Assembly (NCBI RefSeq): GCF_015832195.1
Contig: NC_052017.1
Coordinates: forward strand, 53,394,652-53,458,651
Origin: Motacilla alba alba
Lineage: Eukaryota; Chordata; Aves; Passeriformes; Motacillidae
Reading direction: 5' to 3'
Length of the DNA stretch: 64,000 nucleotides
Positions 14,916-27,779 of this stretch are shown piece by piece. Each line of letters opens with the position of its first letter. Positions within the stretch are counted from its first letter, which is position 1. Under the pieces are notes generated by a model, which did no database searches, had not been told where the DNA came from, and saw nothing but the letters and a program-made list of their open reading frames with translations. The position numbers and the translations under genes were made by a program.

Positions 14916-17900
14916 TTTACGTTTTACAAAGGAGAGAATTAACACAAAAAGAAACAAAGATTTTTATCTAGATCATGAGGACAGTCAGCCACGGCGAGTA
15001 GAATCCACCTCAAGACTTTGAGACTTAGACTACTGCTTCTACCGCTGAATATTTCTTTGTGGACAGTAAGATCCCAGAGTGATCATCCCTCACAATAACA
15101 TGGTGGAGGAGGCAGAGAGCAGACCAGATACTACAGTTCCTTCAGCTCAGGGATGAAGAACTTTTATTTACACAGTGCATCAGCCTTATCCAAGCCATGG
15201 CTAGAAGTCTGGCCTACAAAACCCTGGACTATCGAAGTGTCAAACATTCTGCACTCCAGCCTCACAATAATGCAGACTCCTGTTCATGCAGGCCTTAAGT
15301 ACAGGTTTTTTACCCCTACTAAACTAAACAGAATTTATTTTTTTGATATCTATATTATGAACAGCAGGTGATGCTATAGGACTTGGGATTAAGCTCTGTC
15401 CTGACTCCAGTTCTCTGCAATTGCTGCTGAAGAGTGAGGAAAGCACACTGAGCTTTTCCTCTTATCTGTGTAAGAAAGGTCTTTAATTTCAGTTAATAGA
15501 GACTAAAATGGTTGCACTCAGAAACTGAAAGAAATGCTAAGCTGTTTTATACTAGTAATTTATGTATGTATTTATTACCCCAGAAAAATGTGTTAGCAGG
15601 GTCAGACCAATTCAAAGAAGGCCTCTCTGTTCCCTAATTTTGGTCTTGTGTTAAAACTTCATCTGGGAGATATTCTGAGGCAAATAGTAATCCAAGCCTC
15701 AAGGTGAATTTTTACTTGCAAAAAAAAAAAAAGAAGAAACAAAACAAACAAGCAAAAAAAATAAAAAAATCACTGAACTCAACTTAGGAAATTGAAACTT
15801 GAAAGTGGACAAGAATTAGAAGTTTCTTGGCTTCAAATCTGGTGGAAAAAAGAGGAAATTGTCATCTCCATGTCTCTTCACTAACTTTTATGTTCTTCTG
15901 TCTGTTTCCATGGTACATAGGAGAATAACAAATCAATCATATCAATTATAAAAGTATTGCTGTTTCCCCACTATTAGCACAGTGCTTATTTGCTGTCTCT
16001 TCAGGCACCCAATTTCTAGTGTAATACAAAGTATAGTTTTGCTCTTTACTCAGTTTCACAAAACAATGTAATACTTTGATTTTTCATTTGTGTGACCACA
16101 TTAAAAATCAGGTTTTAATTTGTACTTTAGAGGACACTATGTTGAGCTCCTCACCGAGTTCCCATGGAATTAAGCTAGCCCTCAGCCTTTACATGGGGTA
16201 GAATAATGTTGTGTTACAATTTAAGTGGCAGAGATTATTTCTGTGGACCAAAGTGTAGAAAAATGTCAGTAGCAAAAAATGCAGCTTTTAGTAACTGCTA
16301 AAAATGTAATGCCATGTAGACATGCATTAAGATAGCTTTATATAATAAAATTGGGGTATTTTTATATCCAAAACATGAGTATGAGAGTCTTTATAAAGAA
16401 AAGTGGTGCAGCGAACAAAACCACCCTATCAGCCAATGTTGTTTCATAGTTACTTAAAATAAATAAGTCAATTAAAAGTCAACAGTTTTCCTCTTTTTCT
16501 AGTAGCACTCAATAGATCATTGACATTGGCAGTGACAAGGAAAGGCATGAAACCTTGAGTTTATCTTGAATAATTCAGAAATGCATTCAGTTAGTACAGC
16601 AGTTACACTGCTTTATCTTCCATTTATTTGCCTGTAGGAGCAGTACTGTAAAACTCAGGCTGATGTATTAATAGTGTTAATAGATGACAATTATTTAACA
16701 TCTATCAACTCCAACAAAAGTAATACATAGATTGCATTAGTAGTGATTGGTGTGTTTTTGTCTGTTTTTATCTGTACTGAAAAAGTAAATCAAAACAGAG
16801 GTACAGCATCATTTTCACTGCTTTTGCCCTAAACCAGAACTGTTTATAATTCTGCTCTTAAACAAAATCACTCACAGAAAATTCAATGTCTATTTTACAA
16901 AGTCAGAATTAAAAATTTCTTTCAGGGGAGTATTAACTTAAAGAGGAAACAGAAAAGTTTGAACTTCACAAACTTCTCAACTAGAGAACAAACACACAGG
17001 GAAATCTCACAAACAAAAACTACCAATACCATTCTTTGATCAAGTTTTGTTGTTTATGATGAAAGACTGAATCAACCAATTATTTAGAGAATTATTAACA
17101 AGTTTTATCATCAGCTAAAAATTCCTATGCCCTATGTTGATGCAACGATATTGTAGGTAATCAGTCATACATTCCTACATTAGAAACAAACTGGAAAATA
17201 TTTATGAATTCCTTTGGCATTCATTGAAATTTTTTTCATGGCTTTGAATTAAATCTCATGTAAAATTTCTTAGTTGGAAGAGCAGTCTACCTGGCTGACA
17301 GCTTTTAATTACATGTCATAGGAAACTTACTTGTAGACCCCTATTAGCAGAAAATTATGTGTTTAAATGCAGAATTCCACTGCTAGTATGTGTACTGTTA
17401 TTTCTGGTAGCTCTGTAACTAAATGTTCAGATGTGATATTTGAAATGAGAAGTGTAATTTTCTTCCTTTCTTGCACAGCTTTTTAACTGCTTGTGACTTT
17501 TCCCTGCTGGGCAAACACCCATCCCAGCAGGAGTCTTGCACGGGACACTGTTATGGGTGAAGTCTGTATACTGCAACATCATTCCCCACTACATTTAGAA
17601 GAAACTGTTACATATTATGTGTCTTTCCTCTCAGCTGTTCTCAACTGTTAGCATGGTTTCTGCAGATGCTGTTACATTAGGGACAGCAGCTTGCTTTCAT
17701 CCCTTTCCGTGCTTGTGGAGTGAAGTTTGACAGTCTTCTCTAGGGACTTCAGAATACAATTTTGGATTTGAGAAAGTTGTCACAGAACTTTTCCTGCCTT
17801 CCTGATTCCTTTAAGTAAGCCCTCTGCTAGTTTGATTTTTGTTATATCTCAGCTCAATCCTCATCATCTGAGGAGTGTTTGAGCTGAACATCTTTAGGAC

Positions 17901-20518
17901 ATATTCCCCTCCAATATAATGGTGGGAAATACAGACCAGCCAGTCTGGCTATGGGTCACTTAATGTGGCAAGTTTAGATCTTTTTATTGAAAAAGCACAG
18001 ATGAAAATTTGCATTATATGGCACCTCCATAGATCCAAGATAAGTAAAGTCATGTAATAAGAGATAAAAGTCCTTGCATTGACTTACTTGTACAATTTGT
18101 TTCATCAGGAGCCTTTGTGTTGTAAGACTGTTCTTCTCTGCAGGAGGAGAAGAGATTGTACCTGTTGAGGGACAACATGAACAGCGCTACACCATGACAG
18201 GAACCAAGCCAGGAGCAATGTCTGACCCCAGAGCAGGACAGCATCTCGCTGACAGGGTACCATCCCACAGGGCTCAAACTAAAGGAGCAAATCTGGAGAT
18301 TTGAGACAGGGTCTGTCAACAGCCTCTGGCATAGTAAGGAAATCAGCCATGTCTGGGGTCTGACTGGAGAAGGGCTGTAAACAAGGCTGCACTGAGGGTC
18401 CCAAGTCCATCCAGAACATGGGGCTAGATGGCAGCTACCTACAACACACATCCTAGCTTCGTCCAGGAAACAAGGCCAGACTCGAGTAGAGACAGGCACT
18501 CCTGTGCCTCAGCCTACGCTACAAATGGGTGTGATGAGCTGAACTGAGCTAAGTCTCCTGAACCAGTGGTCCAAGGGTGTGGAGAGCAGCTGATCAGGGC
18601 TATTAGTACCCACAGGACCCTGCTGGTAGCAGATAAATATCTGTTTCTTTTGGGATTGATGAGAGCATGAACTTAAAATCTTGTGTCTTTCAGATAAGAA
18701 ATGATCTCATGTGCCTGAAACAAGAGAAACCAAGATCTACATGCTTTAGTGATTTAAGGGCATGTGTCAGAGCCAGGGCTGAGCACCTGCCCTCTCCCTC
18801 ATCCACTGAGAGCTGCCATTCCTTGCCTGCTTCTTTTCAGAGTTCACAGTAACTTTTGTCACCTCTTCCTTCACGCCGCCAGTTGTGTGTTCCATCATGG
18901 CATATGGTAGGAGTACTTGCTTCTTTGCTCCCTCTGACTGTGCACAAAGCAGCTGGCAAGAACAATCAAATAAAGTGGAACTCTAGTGGGAATGGTAGGC
19001 TCTGAATAGTTGCTGATCACCTCCTGGTCTTTGTAAAATGGAACAAGAAAAGAGCTGGCGTGAAAGAATAAAGTAACTAAAAGCTTCATTGGAGCCAAAA
19101 TTCTCTGGAGATTTGGAAAACTCACAGGAAGTTTTAAATAGCCTGTCATGCTGTGCTTGCAAGCATCTGTATTAGGATGCCAGCAACAGAGAAAATTATT
19201 TAGAAGGTTGCCCTATTTCTAGAATAGTTGTCTTTGAAGTGCTATATGTGCCTAATAATTTCAATGCAATTCAGACAAAAGGAAAGAAATCCTACAACTG
19301 TTATAAGGAAATTTGAAGAGTATGGCACCAGATAGCTGCAAACTATGAAAAATACAAACTGAAGATGAAACCAGAGAGATGAAACCAGAACTGAGACCTA
19401 AGAGCAATTTTTAAGGACTAGATATGTTCCCAGCAGGAGGTGAGTCTGTGAGCAGAATAAAAAAATTCTGGGAGCTACTACAGAAAAAATTCAGAATTAA
19501 ATTCTCATGAAACATTTTGAGCTCACCAGGCAAAGAAATTCAACCAGTCCACAATAATACTATGGAGGATGGTCAATGCTCTGAACTTGAAGACATAAGA
19601 AAATCCAAATCACTAAGAGTCACCTGAGGCAGAAAGTTATGCAGAGCTCAAAGTTTCAGTCCAGCAAAAGCAGCAAGTGGAACTGGCATGTGTTCAGCTC
19701 CCAGGGTGTTTTCTGGGAAAATTCATCAATATTTTGATGGGATGGAAGGCATGAAGGTTTAATGGAATGACGTTTTGATCTGGGAAAAACACTAGCTGAA
19801 CATAGCTGGAGGCACAGAGAGAATCAGAACTAAACTAAAGAAAACTTGAATCCTGTATAGTGGAAGAAATGTACATGTAGATCACAATAAAGCTGAAGGT
19901 ATCACTAACATCTCTCTGAGAGATAAATAAGAAGGTGCAACGATTCCTTGAAATTCTGAATTACGGAGAGAGAATTGCGTCTAATCTGCAAGATACACAG
20001 AGCCCTAAAAAAGGGCTGGAAAGATGAAGTCAGCAGCAGCTCATAAATAGATTCTGCAAAATGAGATTGTGACTTTCAGCGCAGAGCAGCCACATGAGTG
20101 CATTCCCAATCCATCTTGCTAATCAGAGAAGAGGTCTCAGTTGTCATCATGTCAATGGCAAACTAAAGCACATTTAAGATGTGTAATGCTATCACATAAC
20201 TTCATAAATAGGTACACAGGAGCAAGGGTAGGAAAATGGCTAGGGAACAGTTCTAGGATGGTTTTTATCAACCTCTCTATAAACATAAACATCCAGTTCA
20301 GTCCCAAGCTGCCAAATAGTCTCTTCTTGAATGGTGGCTTTTCTGCTTATTTACCACATAATAATTTCCTTTGATCATCTAGGAGAAGACTGAAGAAAAC
20401 CTTGGTATTATTTTTGCTTCTGATTTTCTTTGGATCTGAATTTCTGCTGACAACAGTATTGCTTAAGGAACTACAATGTTAAATTTTGGGAATGGCAGGA
20501 AATTTCTAAGAATTCAGC
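14916..20518. other. Intergenic, with a GC-richer patch
   Basis: Mostly AT-rich. A 9-bp-stem dyad (CCTGCTGGG / CCCAGCAGG) lies at 17503-17531. A GC-richer patch at about 18100-18620 holds a 149-codon minus-strand frame with no recognised domain. A small direct repeat (GATGAAACCAGA twice) lies near 19365-19388. Confidence 0.65.
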
Positions 20519-20558
<40 letters not shown>

Positions 20559-20560
20559 GT
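20519..20560. repeat. (AAT)n microsatellite
   Basis: About 13 near-perfect AAT units, then AGTAATAAATA. Confidence 0.97.
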
Positions 20561-23500
20561 AATAAATACTTTAGAAAAGACTTTTAAAGGGCGTGATTTC
20601 AAATCTTCTTTCATCTGACAGCCCTACAGAAAGATTCAAGAATTTGGAAAGCCATGGCTCCTCTATATATTTTGTTCCTAGCTCAACACAAAAATGGTTC
20701 ATTATCTTTCAGTAGCTCTTGATAGGCTACTGTGGAAGAAGAAAATGCCAGGGTATAGACAGTGTTCTGATATATCCTTGACATTGTAGAAATTATAAAG
20801 CCATTGAGTTGGAAAGTCTTACATGTATGGAGAAATTATGAGGTTTGGTAAGTAGAATCAGTGGGTTGGTTTTTTTTTGTTTTTTTTTTTTTCCTTTGTC
20901 AGTTTTTTTTTAATAGAAAACTATCTCAGAAGGAACTGGAATCTGTCAGGGCCTTTCATGGCTACCAAATGAGCAGTCAGAAATTCAGCTTTGCCTTACT
21001 CAGGATAAGACCTTGTTATGAAAATTTGCATAGCATGGTTGCGTATCTAGTTAGACATGACAAAAATTTGCTTATTATGCTGTACATTCATTTCAATGTC
21101 AAATTTAAAAGGAAAATAAAGGTATGCTTGTATTGTCTGTTCTGAATTCTATCTCATTGTTCTGCTCATATTGCTTTATGGGTACATTTTTCAAATGACT
21201 TTGCTATATCTATGACAAATTTAAACTTTTGCTTTCTGCCCCTAAAAAAACATTTTTTGCCCTCCAACTTTGATTTTCAGACTGCACTAGACTTACATTA
21301 GACATTAATCAATTTATATATATATTGATCAGCATTAGGTCGGGATCTTTCCATTTATAAGCACTCAAGAACTCAAGAATAAAGCTGAAGTACAGAATCA
21401 GCCATTTGTCAATTTTACTGCATATTATCAGGTGATAGTTTTTCCGTTAAAAGAATATCTGCAATATAGTTTTAATTTTCGATTTTTCACAAAAGTTTCA
21501 CCAGATCTTGAGGGAAGTGTACCGAGAACTTTCCTGTTCATGTCAGGTACATCAGTCTGCTCATCTTCTATTCCAATGAGGTCTTTCCTTATTTCCTTTT
21601 TTTTTTTTTTTGGGGGGAGAGGTGAAATAGTCTGTGTTTACGTTCATGAGAAGAGGTGGAAACATTCACTTATATGCAGCACTTGTAGTCCAACTTTAAC
21701 TATGGATAACCTGACATTAAGAGTAGCAAGCATAGACTTGCTCCCCTACGTTTTATATTTTTAAAAATGCCCCTTGCAACTTTCCCAGTCAACAGGTTCT
21801 GCAAAGAACAGGTATTGATTGAACAGATGCCACTTTCCAATATTCCATAACATAGGCAGAACAAACCCTACCTGATGTCATCCAGTGTGTTTCTTATTAC
21901 TGCTTAATCTGCCCAGATACACAGTGTGATAGTTCAATTGAAGTCATATTGATATTCTTGTTATACTGGGTATCAGTGGATGGCAAAAGTGACAGTGACA
22001 CCCTCTAATTGGGGGAGTATCAGTCATTTTCCTTTTTTTCATGAGCCAACAGTGCATTATTCTACACAGAGAACTGAAGAATGCTGTGGGTGGTGGGTGA
22101 TTTTGAAAAAAATTACCTAAGTCCACTGAGGTCTTTCTGTGAACTAGATCAGCTAGGGTATCACATAATCCTGAGTTGTTTAAATTCTCCTCTGGTAATC
22201 ACAGTCCCCTCCTGTTATAATGCAGGTGTACTGCTGTGACTCTATTAGTGGTTATCCCTGGAATTTCACTACAAATGATTACTGGAACAAGGAGCATCAG
22301 TGGGTGGGGGGCAAAGATTTATATTGTAACGAGATGATGTACTCTGTACAGCTTCTGATGCTACCAGTAACTGCTTGGAAATTAGGTGTCCTGTTTCTCC
22401 TTTTTGTTCAAACAAATCCTTCTGTGGTATTCATGCAGGCCTGTTTGTAAAATATACGCTACAATATATGTTCTACCTAAGTTTTAAATAATCCTCAGAA
22501 GTTTTTTGTTCCCCTGTCATTTAACACCTGCTTTAATTTGGGGTTTCTATTCAATTCCTGTCCTGCAAGCTCTACTTTTTTTGAGCCATAGAAGCCAGTG
22601 CTGGAAAATAAGACAGCTGGCTCAGCAACTCTGGTACTGAAACTATCTCACAAATGAATGTTTTTCCTTTCCTAAAAGTATACAATGTTTTTGCAAGCCT
22701 TGTTCAGAAAACCCTTCCTCTTTAATCAGTCACTTAAATCCTTGATATTTTTCCCATTTTTCATCTCACTACTGTATTTTTAATTGTGAGCCCAGGACTC
22801 AATAGGACCTAGCTCTTGCTAATGGTCACTCAGGTCTTCCTTGTGGCCACATCCCAGAACTGTTTGTCTACTTTTTCCTTTAAAATATTTTGGCTGCTTT
22901 TTGGTATGTACTACTGGGGTTTTCTTCTGGTCTGTAGTAATTTTCTCTAGCTATTTCCATCCTAGCTGTAAGGTCTCTGTAACTGTCTGCTACATCTCTC
23001 TTATTTATTACAGGTGTCCCTGAAGACTTTGCCACTGGTTTTATCTTTTTCTGGATTAATTATCAAGAACTTCTAAGACCTTCTAGCCTTCTTGCCTAAC
23101 TCCCCTGCAATTAACCAGCTACATGCTATATTCCTAAAACGTTGAGGACTGACATTTTTTCTAGTTTGTTTATTTCCATTTTTTTGGGGTGAGAGAATGT
23201 GGCAAGGGAAAGGAGTGACAATGTGGTCAACATAATTTGACCTACTACCCATGTACTGTAACAGCTGAAACCACCACTAGCTCAGTTATCTACACAACCT
23301 TGGGATAGAGAAAGTCAGATGGAAAAAAAATTAAATAAAAAGTATATGCTATAATAAAAAAGTATAATTTTACAGTCACCACAATGAGAAAAGCCTTAGA
23401 TTTTCCTTTTCTGACTTTTTTTTTTTTTTTGGTACTACTAAAGTCAGGAGGATGGAGACAAAAAGAGAACCAGACTGTGCAACAGTAAATTACAGACAAA

Positions 23501-23734
23501 ATTTATTCCCCAACATGTATGCACTTCTAAAAATGCCACAAAATTGTGTATACTTTGCTTCTTAAAGTTAGAAGCGGTATTGCTTTGGGGATGTACAGGG
23601 TGATTGAACAAGATTACCTCCTTCCAAATGTATGCTATTGCTCTAAAAAGTCAAAAGAAACATACTTTTCAGAAAAGTCTTTTCACTGGCACTTTAATTG
23701 AAAGTATTTTAAAAGTGTTTTACTAGCTTCCTAA
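20561..23734. other. Intergenic, no gene seen
   Basis: T-runs at 20871-20892 and about 21599-21611; otherwise AT-rich sequence without recognised elements. Confidence 0.65.
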
Positions 23735-24165
23735 TGTCCAAGGGTAACTTTATAATACTGAATTGTATCCCCATTCATCTATTTAGCCCAAAAAATAAGT
23801 TTTGCATCTTAAAGACTGGTTTTGAGAGCAAAGGAGAGGAAGAGAAGAAGCGCGCAGTTTGTTTTCAGACACTGCACTCACTCCTCCACATTCCTGCTCC
23901 TGGACTGTGTTGTCTGTGGATGGACAGACAGCGGGACAGAGCTCTCCTTTGCTTTTAGTTAGTTTTTAGCTAGCTGAGGCAGAGAGGTTCCTTAGACTAC
24001 AGGTTTTTTTTCTTTTCTTAGAACTATTTAAACATACTCTAGACTGAAAACCCAAAAAAGCACCAACAACTCACCTGTAGCCCACCGGGCTGGGCCTGGG
24101 CTGCAGCATTTCCAGTGGAAGAGGGACTGAAAGGAGACTAAATAAGCCAAATTCTGCTTCCCACA
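23735..24165 (+). repeat. Truncated LTR, same family as 42790-43410
   Basis: This aligns by eye with the minus strand of 43410-42980. Shared landmarks are CATTCATCTATTTAGCC, ACTGCACTCACTCCTCCACA, GGACAGAGCTCTCCTTTGCT and CCCACCGGGCTGGGCCTGGG. The start TGTCC at 23735 matches the LTR 5' terminus. Similarity fades near 24165, so the last ~190 bp, with the poly(A) region and 3' terminus, is missing. It is more diverged than the full copy. The frame at 23734-23958 is not a gene. Confidence 0.8.
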
Positions 24166-25919
24166 CTGACAGTGATCTGACACTTCTGATTTCCACCAGT
24201 TACAAAACAGATGAAATTTATACCTCTACAGGACCTATCCTGTGAAAACCAGTCTAAAGCAGACATAAAAAATTACTGTGATTTGATCCCCTCAGTTTAA
24301 CTTCCCTTAGCAATTTTCATGCATGTACATGAGAGACCTACCCATTTTACATTCCAACAAGAATCACGTCTAAGGGAATGGCTGTAGTTATTTCCATTTT
24401 CAATCTTACTTGGTTCTCTGTTGTTACAGTGAGTAAGACAAACATTGGCTCATTGCCTATGTATTTATCTGAGAGAGGTGGATTAGTCACAGACACCTCT
24501 ATAATATAGTGTGTACTTTTTGCAGTGAACAAGACCAAATATTTTATTTATTTTATGATGTTTTCTTTAGCAACACAACAATACTGAAATCACTTTTTCT
24601 CAGCTTTTGTCCAAATTTTATTTTTTTGATAAAAGTGGGTGCCTAACATATGTAGATGGGCAAAGCTGTATTGCTAATGTGATTTTTTTCATAGATTCAG
24701 CTTTACCTGTTCAAACCAGGCCATTGCTGAGATTCCTGAAAATATATTTTGTCTGTGAAGAGAAAGATAATTTCTTATCTTTGGAAAAAAAAAATCTGTA
24801 AGTGTGAAAGGTAATACCTCTCCTCCAAGAGGACCCCATAAATCCCTGCAAATTCACTACTTTAAACCTCTCCTTCTCTGTATTCCACACCACCATCACC
24901 ACCCTCACCACTCCCCCCCCCAGCATCCATACTGGTAAAACAAGCAAACAAAATCAAACATTCCCTCCAAAACCAATCCCATATCAAAATGAATTCCCTA
25001 TTATAGCCACAGAAAATTTTTACAGCACGGAGGGGTTTTAAAACATAACATGAAAATAAGCCTTATTAATAAGGTAAAACCTTTTCTTAAAAAAATTTAA
25101 AAGTTGATTAATTAAAATTTCTTCTGACTCTGTTTAGATATCTAAATCTTAGTAATAGTCCTGATTTCTTCCTGAGAGTGTTTTATGAAAATGAGTTGCT
25201 ATTAGCACACTACTAAAACTAAATTCTGCTGTGACAAACATCAGCACCTAAATTAGCCTGTTGGAAAAACACAAACCTAAGGAATATGTTAAGCTGTAGA
25301 ATCACTACAAATTTTAATTTTCCAGCCTATAAGGCTGAGACCACGGTGTTTTATTGAAACATGGGCACCCAGTTCTTCCAAGATGCCAGCCAGAGGTGGA
25401 ATGTAAGAGACCCTTGGAAACCGCTGTCTCAGAGATGTCCTGCCAGTTTTCACTGACTCCCGTAATCTGCTGCAAATTCTCAATTGTTGTCTTAAAATAA
25501 TGCTTTTGTATTTTTTCAGTGGGCAATTACAGGCATCACAGATCACAGGAAAAACAGATGTGTGCGGACCAGTTAACTTAGTCTTGCAGAAAACTGTCTA
25601 GAGCCAAACTGTAGCAGATGGCAACTTACTCTGGTTCCACTTCATTACCTCGGTAAGGTGTGAATGGCAAGGCTGGTAATTTGTACCACTTAGATACTAT
25701 TGTTTTTAAGCCTAAGGAATTTCTTTCTTTTTAAAAAACGTAGTAACATCTAACACATCTTCACTTCTTTGACAGTGGTCACAACAGCTAAAGCTATGAA
25801 TAGAAGAATTACAAATATCTGAGCTTTCAACAGTAGAGCTTCACAGGTTACCTGGGTTTTATACAGTATGTAGGCAGGACTCTCAGCTCTGTGACATGAG
25901 TAGAAAAGTAATTTCATTA
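24166..25919. other. Intergenic, no gene seen
   Basis: AT-rich, including a C-run near 24912-24921. No element recognised. Confidence 0.65.
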
Positions 25920-25924
25920 CTGTG

Positions 25925-26507
25925 TGTGCTGGTTTGTGCTGGGGTAGAGTTAATTTTTCTCACAGTGGCCAGTGTGGCACTGTGTTTTGGATTTGTGCTG
26001 AACACAAGGTTGATAATACAGAAATGTTTTGGTTATTGCTTGCCAGGGCTTACACAAAGCCAAGGCCTTTTCTGCTTCTTTCACTGCTGTACTGGTGAGG
26101 AAGTTGGGGGTGCATGGGAGGCTGTGAGGAGACACAGCTGCGACAGGTGATCACAGATGACCAAAGGGATATTCCAGACCATATGACATTATTTTCAGTT
26201 TATAAACTAGGAGCAAGAAGGAAGAAGGAGTAATGTTTGGCGTGATTGCCCTTGTCTTCCAAAGTAGCTGTTGCATGTAATGAGGTCCTGCTCTCCTGGA
26301 GGTGACTGAACACCTGCCTGCAGTGAATTAATTCCTTGTTTTAGTTTGTTTTTGTGCATGGCTTTTGCTTTCCCTAATAAACTGTCTTTATCTCAACCCA
26401 TGAGTTTTCCAGCTTTTACCCTTCCAGTTCTCTCCCTTATCCTATTGGTGGGAAGTGAGTGAGTGACAGTGTGGGGCTTGGCTGCTGGGTGGGGTTCAAC
26501 CACAACA
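25925..26507 (+). repeat. Solo LTR of an avian ERV (ERVL-like)
   Basis: A 583-bp solo LTR starting TGTGCTGG and ending CCACAACA (TGT...ACA termini). It is flanked by a 5-bp direct repeat CTGTG at 25920-25924 and 26508-26512, as expected for a target-site duplication. A TATA-like TATAAACT lies at 26201 and the poly(A) signal AATAAA at 26376-26381, followed by CTGTCTTTATCTCAACCC. The layout matches a common bird ERV LTR; the 5-bp duplication fits ERVL. No viral genes are attached. The open frame at 25896-26150 is LTR sequence, not a gene. Confidence 0.88.
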
Positions 26508-26744
26508 CTGTGGTATTAAAATCAATTGCATTACATTGGAAAAAAAAAATCTGGTGAAATTGAGAGCAGGAAGGAACTGAGTTCTTGCTCTATTCTTTCC
26601 CACTCTGAGCAAGTGCTAATTCTTTGAATTTCCTATTAGTGTTGTCATAGATGAGTAATGAGATGGTTGGATCTCACAATAAGGGGTGAACATTATATGT
26701 ATGTGTAGTTATGTTACTGTAATATGCCTCCCTCCTTGCATTAG

Positions 26745-27065
26745 TATCACGGGTTGGCCTTGGTAGTTGGGGCATTTGGGGAGGGTTGGCTTGTTACTAT
26801 AGTAATACCTGACCTCCAATCGAGATGTAAGAAAGTGATCTCCACCACTGGATGACAAGGAAGATGTCAACTAACAAGACTTTAGGAGGGGCTAGAAGTG
26901 TAAAAGGCAGAGAATCAATTTTGAAGAAGAGCACATGGCTGGTAGTCATGGGGGCTCCCAGCGCTGTAATTTTTCCTTATTTAGTCCTTTTATTGTAGTT
27001 TTTGTTAATGTTTAATAGAATTTTAAAAATTGATCATTTGTTTCTCACAGTGTCTCTGCAGAGCA
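26745..27065 (+). repeat. Possible degenerate ERV LTR
   Basis: A segment beginning CACGGGTTGGCCTTGG and ending in AT-rich GTTTAATAGAATTTTAAAAA then CTCACAGTG resembles another bird LTR family with a promoter-to-poly(A) layout. I did not find a clean duplication, so ends and family are uncertain. Confidence 0.45.
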
Positions 27066-27381
27066 GATAACCAGTTACTGTCAGAGATTGCTTAGAAATA
27101 AGCGCTATGAAAAATAATTAGTGTATCTGGTCAAGATGCTCAAAGGCACTTGAATGCTAAATTTTATGAAGAAAGTTGCCTCAAATATTTTTCAGTATTT
27201 AAATTTGAAGCCAGAGACTGGAAGGCTTTAGGTATGGCAATAATTTCTCATGTACTGACCAGCTTCTAGTAAAATATGTTCATTGACCAGAAAAAAAAAA
27301 AGTATGTGTACTAAACAAAATGAAACAGAAGATAAGGAATGATGACAATGAAAAGGAATAATTTCCAAATGAATAGTTCAA

Positions 27382-27545
27382 TTATAGAATCATAGCATCA
27401 TTTAGGTTGGGCAAAACCTTTAAAATCATGGAGTCCAGTCATTAACTCACACTGCCCAACCCACCACTAAGCCACACACACGTCTTTTAAATATCTCCAG
27501 GGAAGGTGAATCAGCTGCATCCCTGCACGAAGTTTTCCTGCTGCA
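27382..27545 (-). mobile_element. CR1 LINE 3' end fragment
   Basis: On the minus strand this reads through the conserved CR1 3' UTR (CTCCATGATTTTAAAGG, CAACCTAAATG-like) and ends at GATGCTATGATTCTATAAT at 27382, the CR1 terminal motif. It lies in the same orientation as the ORF1 relic at 27780-29060, only ~240 bp away. The ~3 kb of ORF2 expected between them is absent. Confidence 0.88.
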
Positions 27546-27779
27546 CTTACAGCTCCTGGATTTTGCCTGTGCTCCATGAATTGTTGTAGATACAGTCCAG
27601 TTAGGCTATTGAGCTCACTGCCTTTTATGTGGGAGAAACTCAAATTCCTGTGTGACAATTCAGACGCATTTCTGTGGTTTCTAATACATCAATGACCCTT
27701 GTGACTTTGCTATTACATGAATCACCACACCCTACCTCCATTGATAGAGCAGATGAAGGATCTCACTAGCATACCATTC

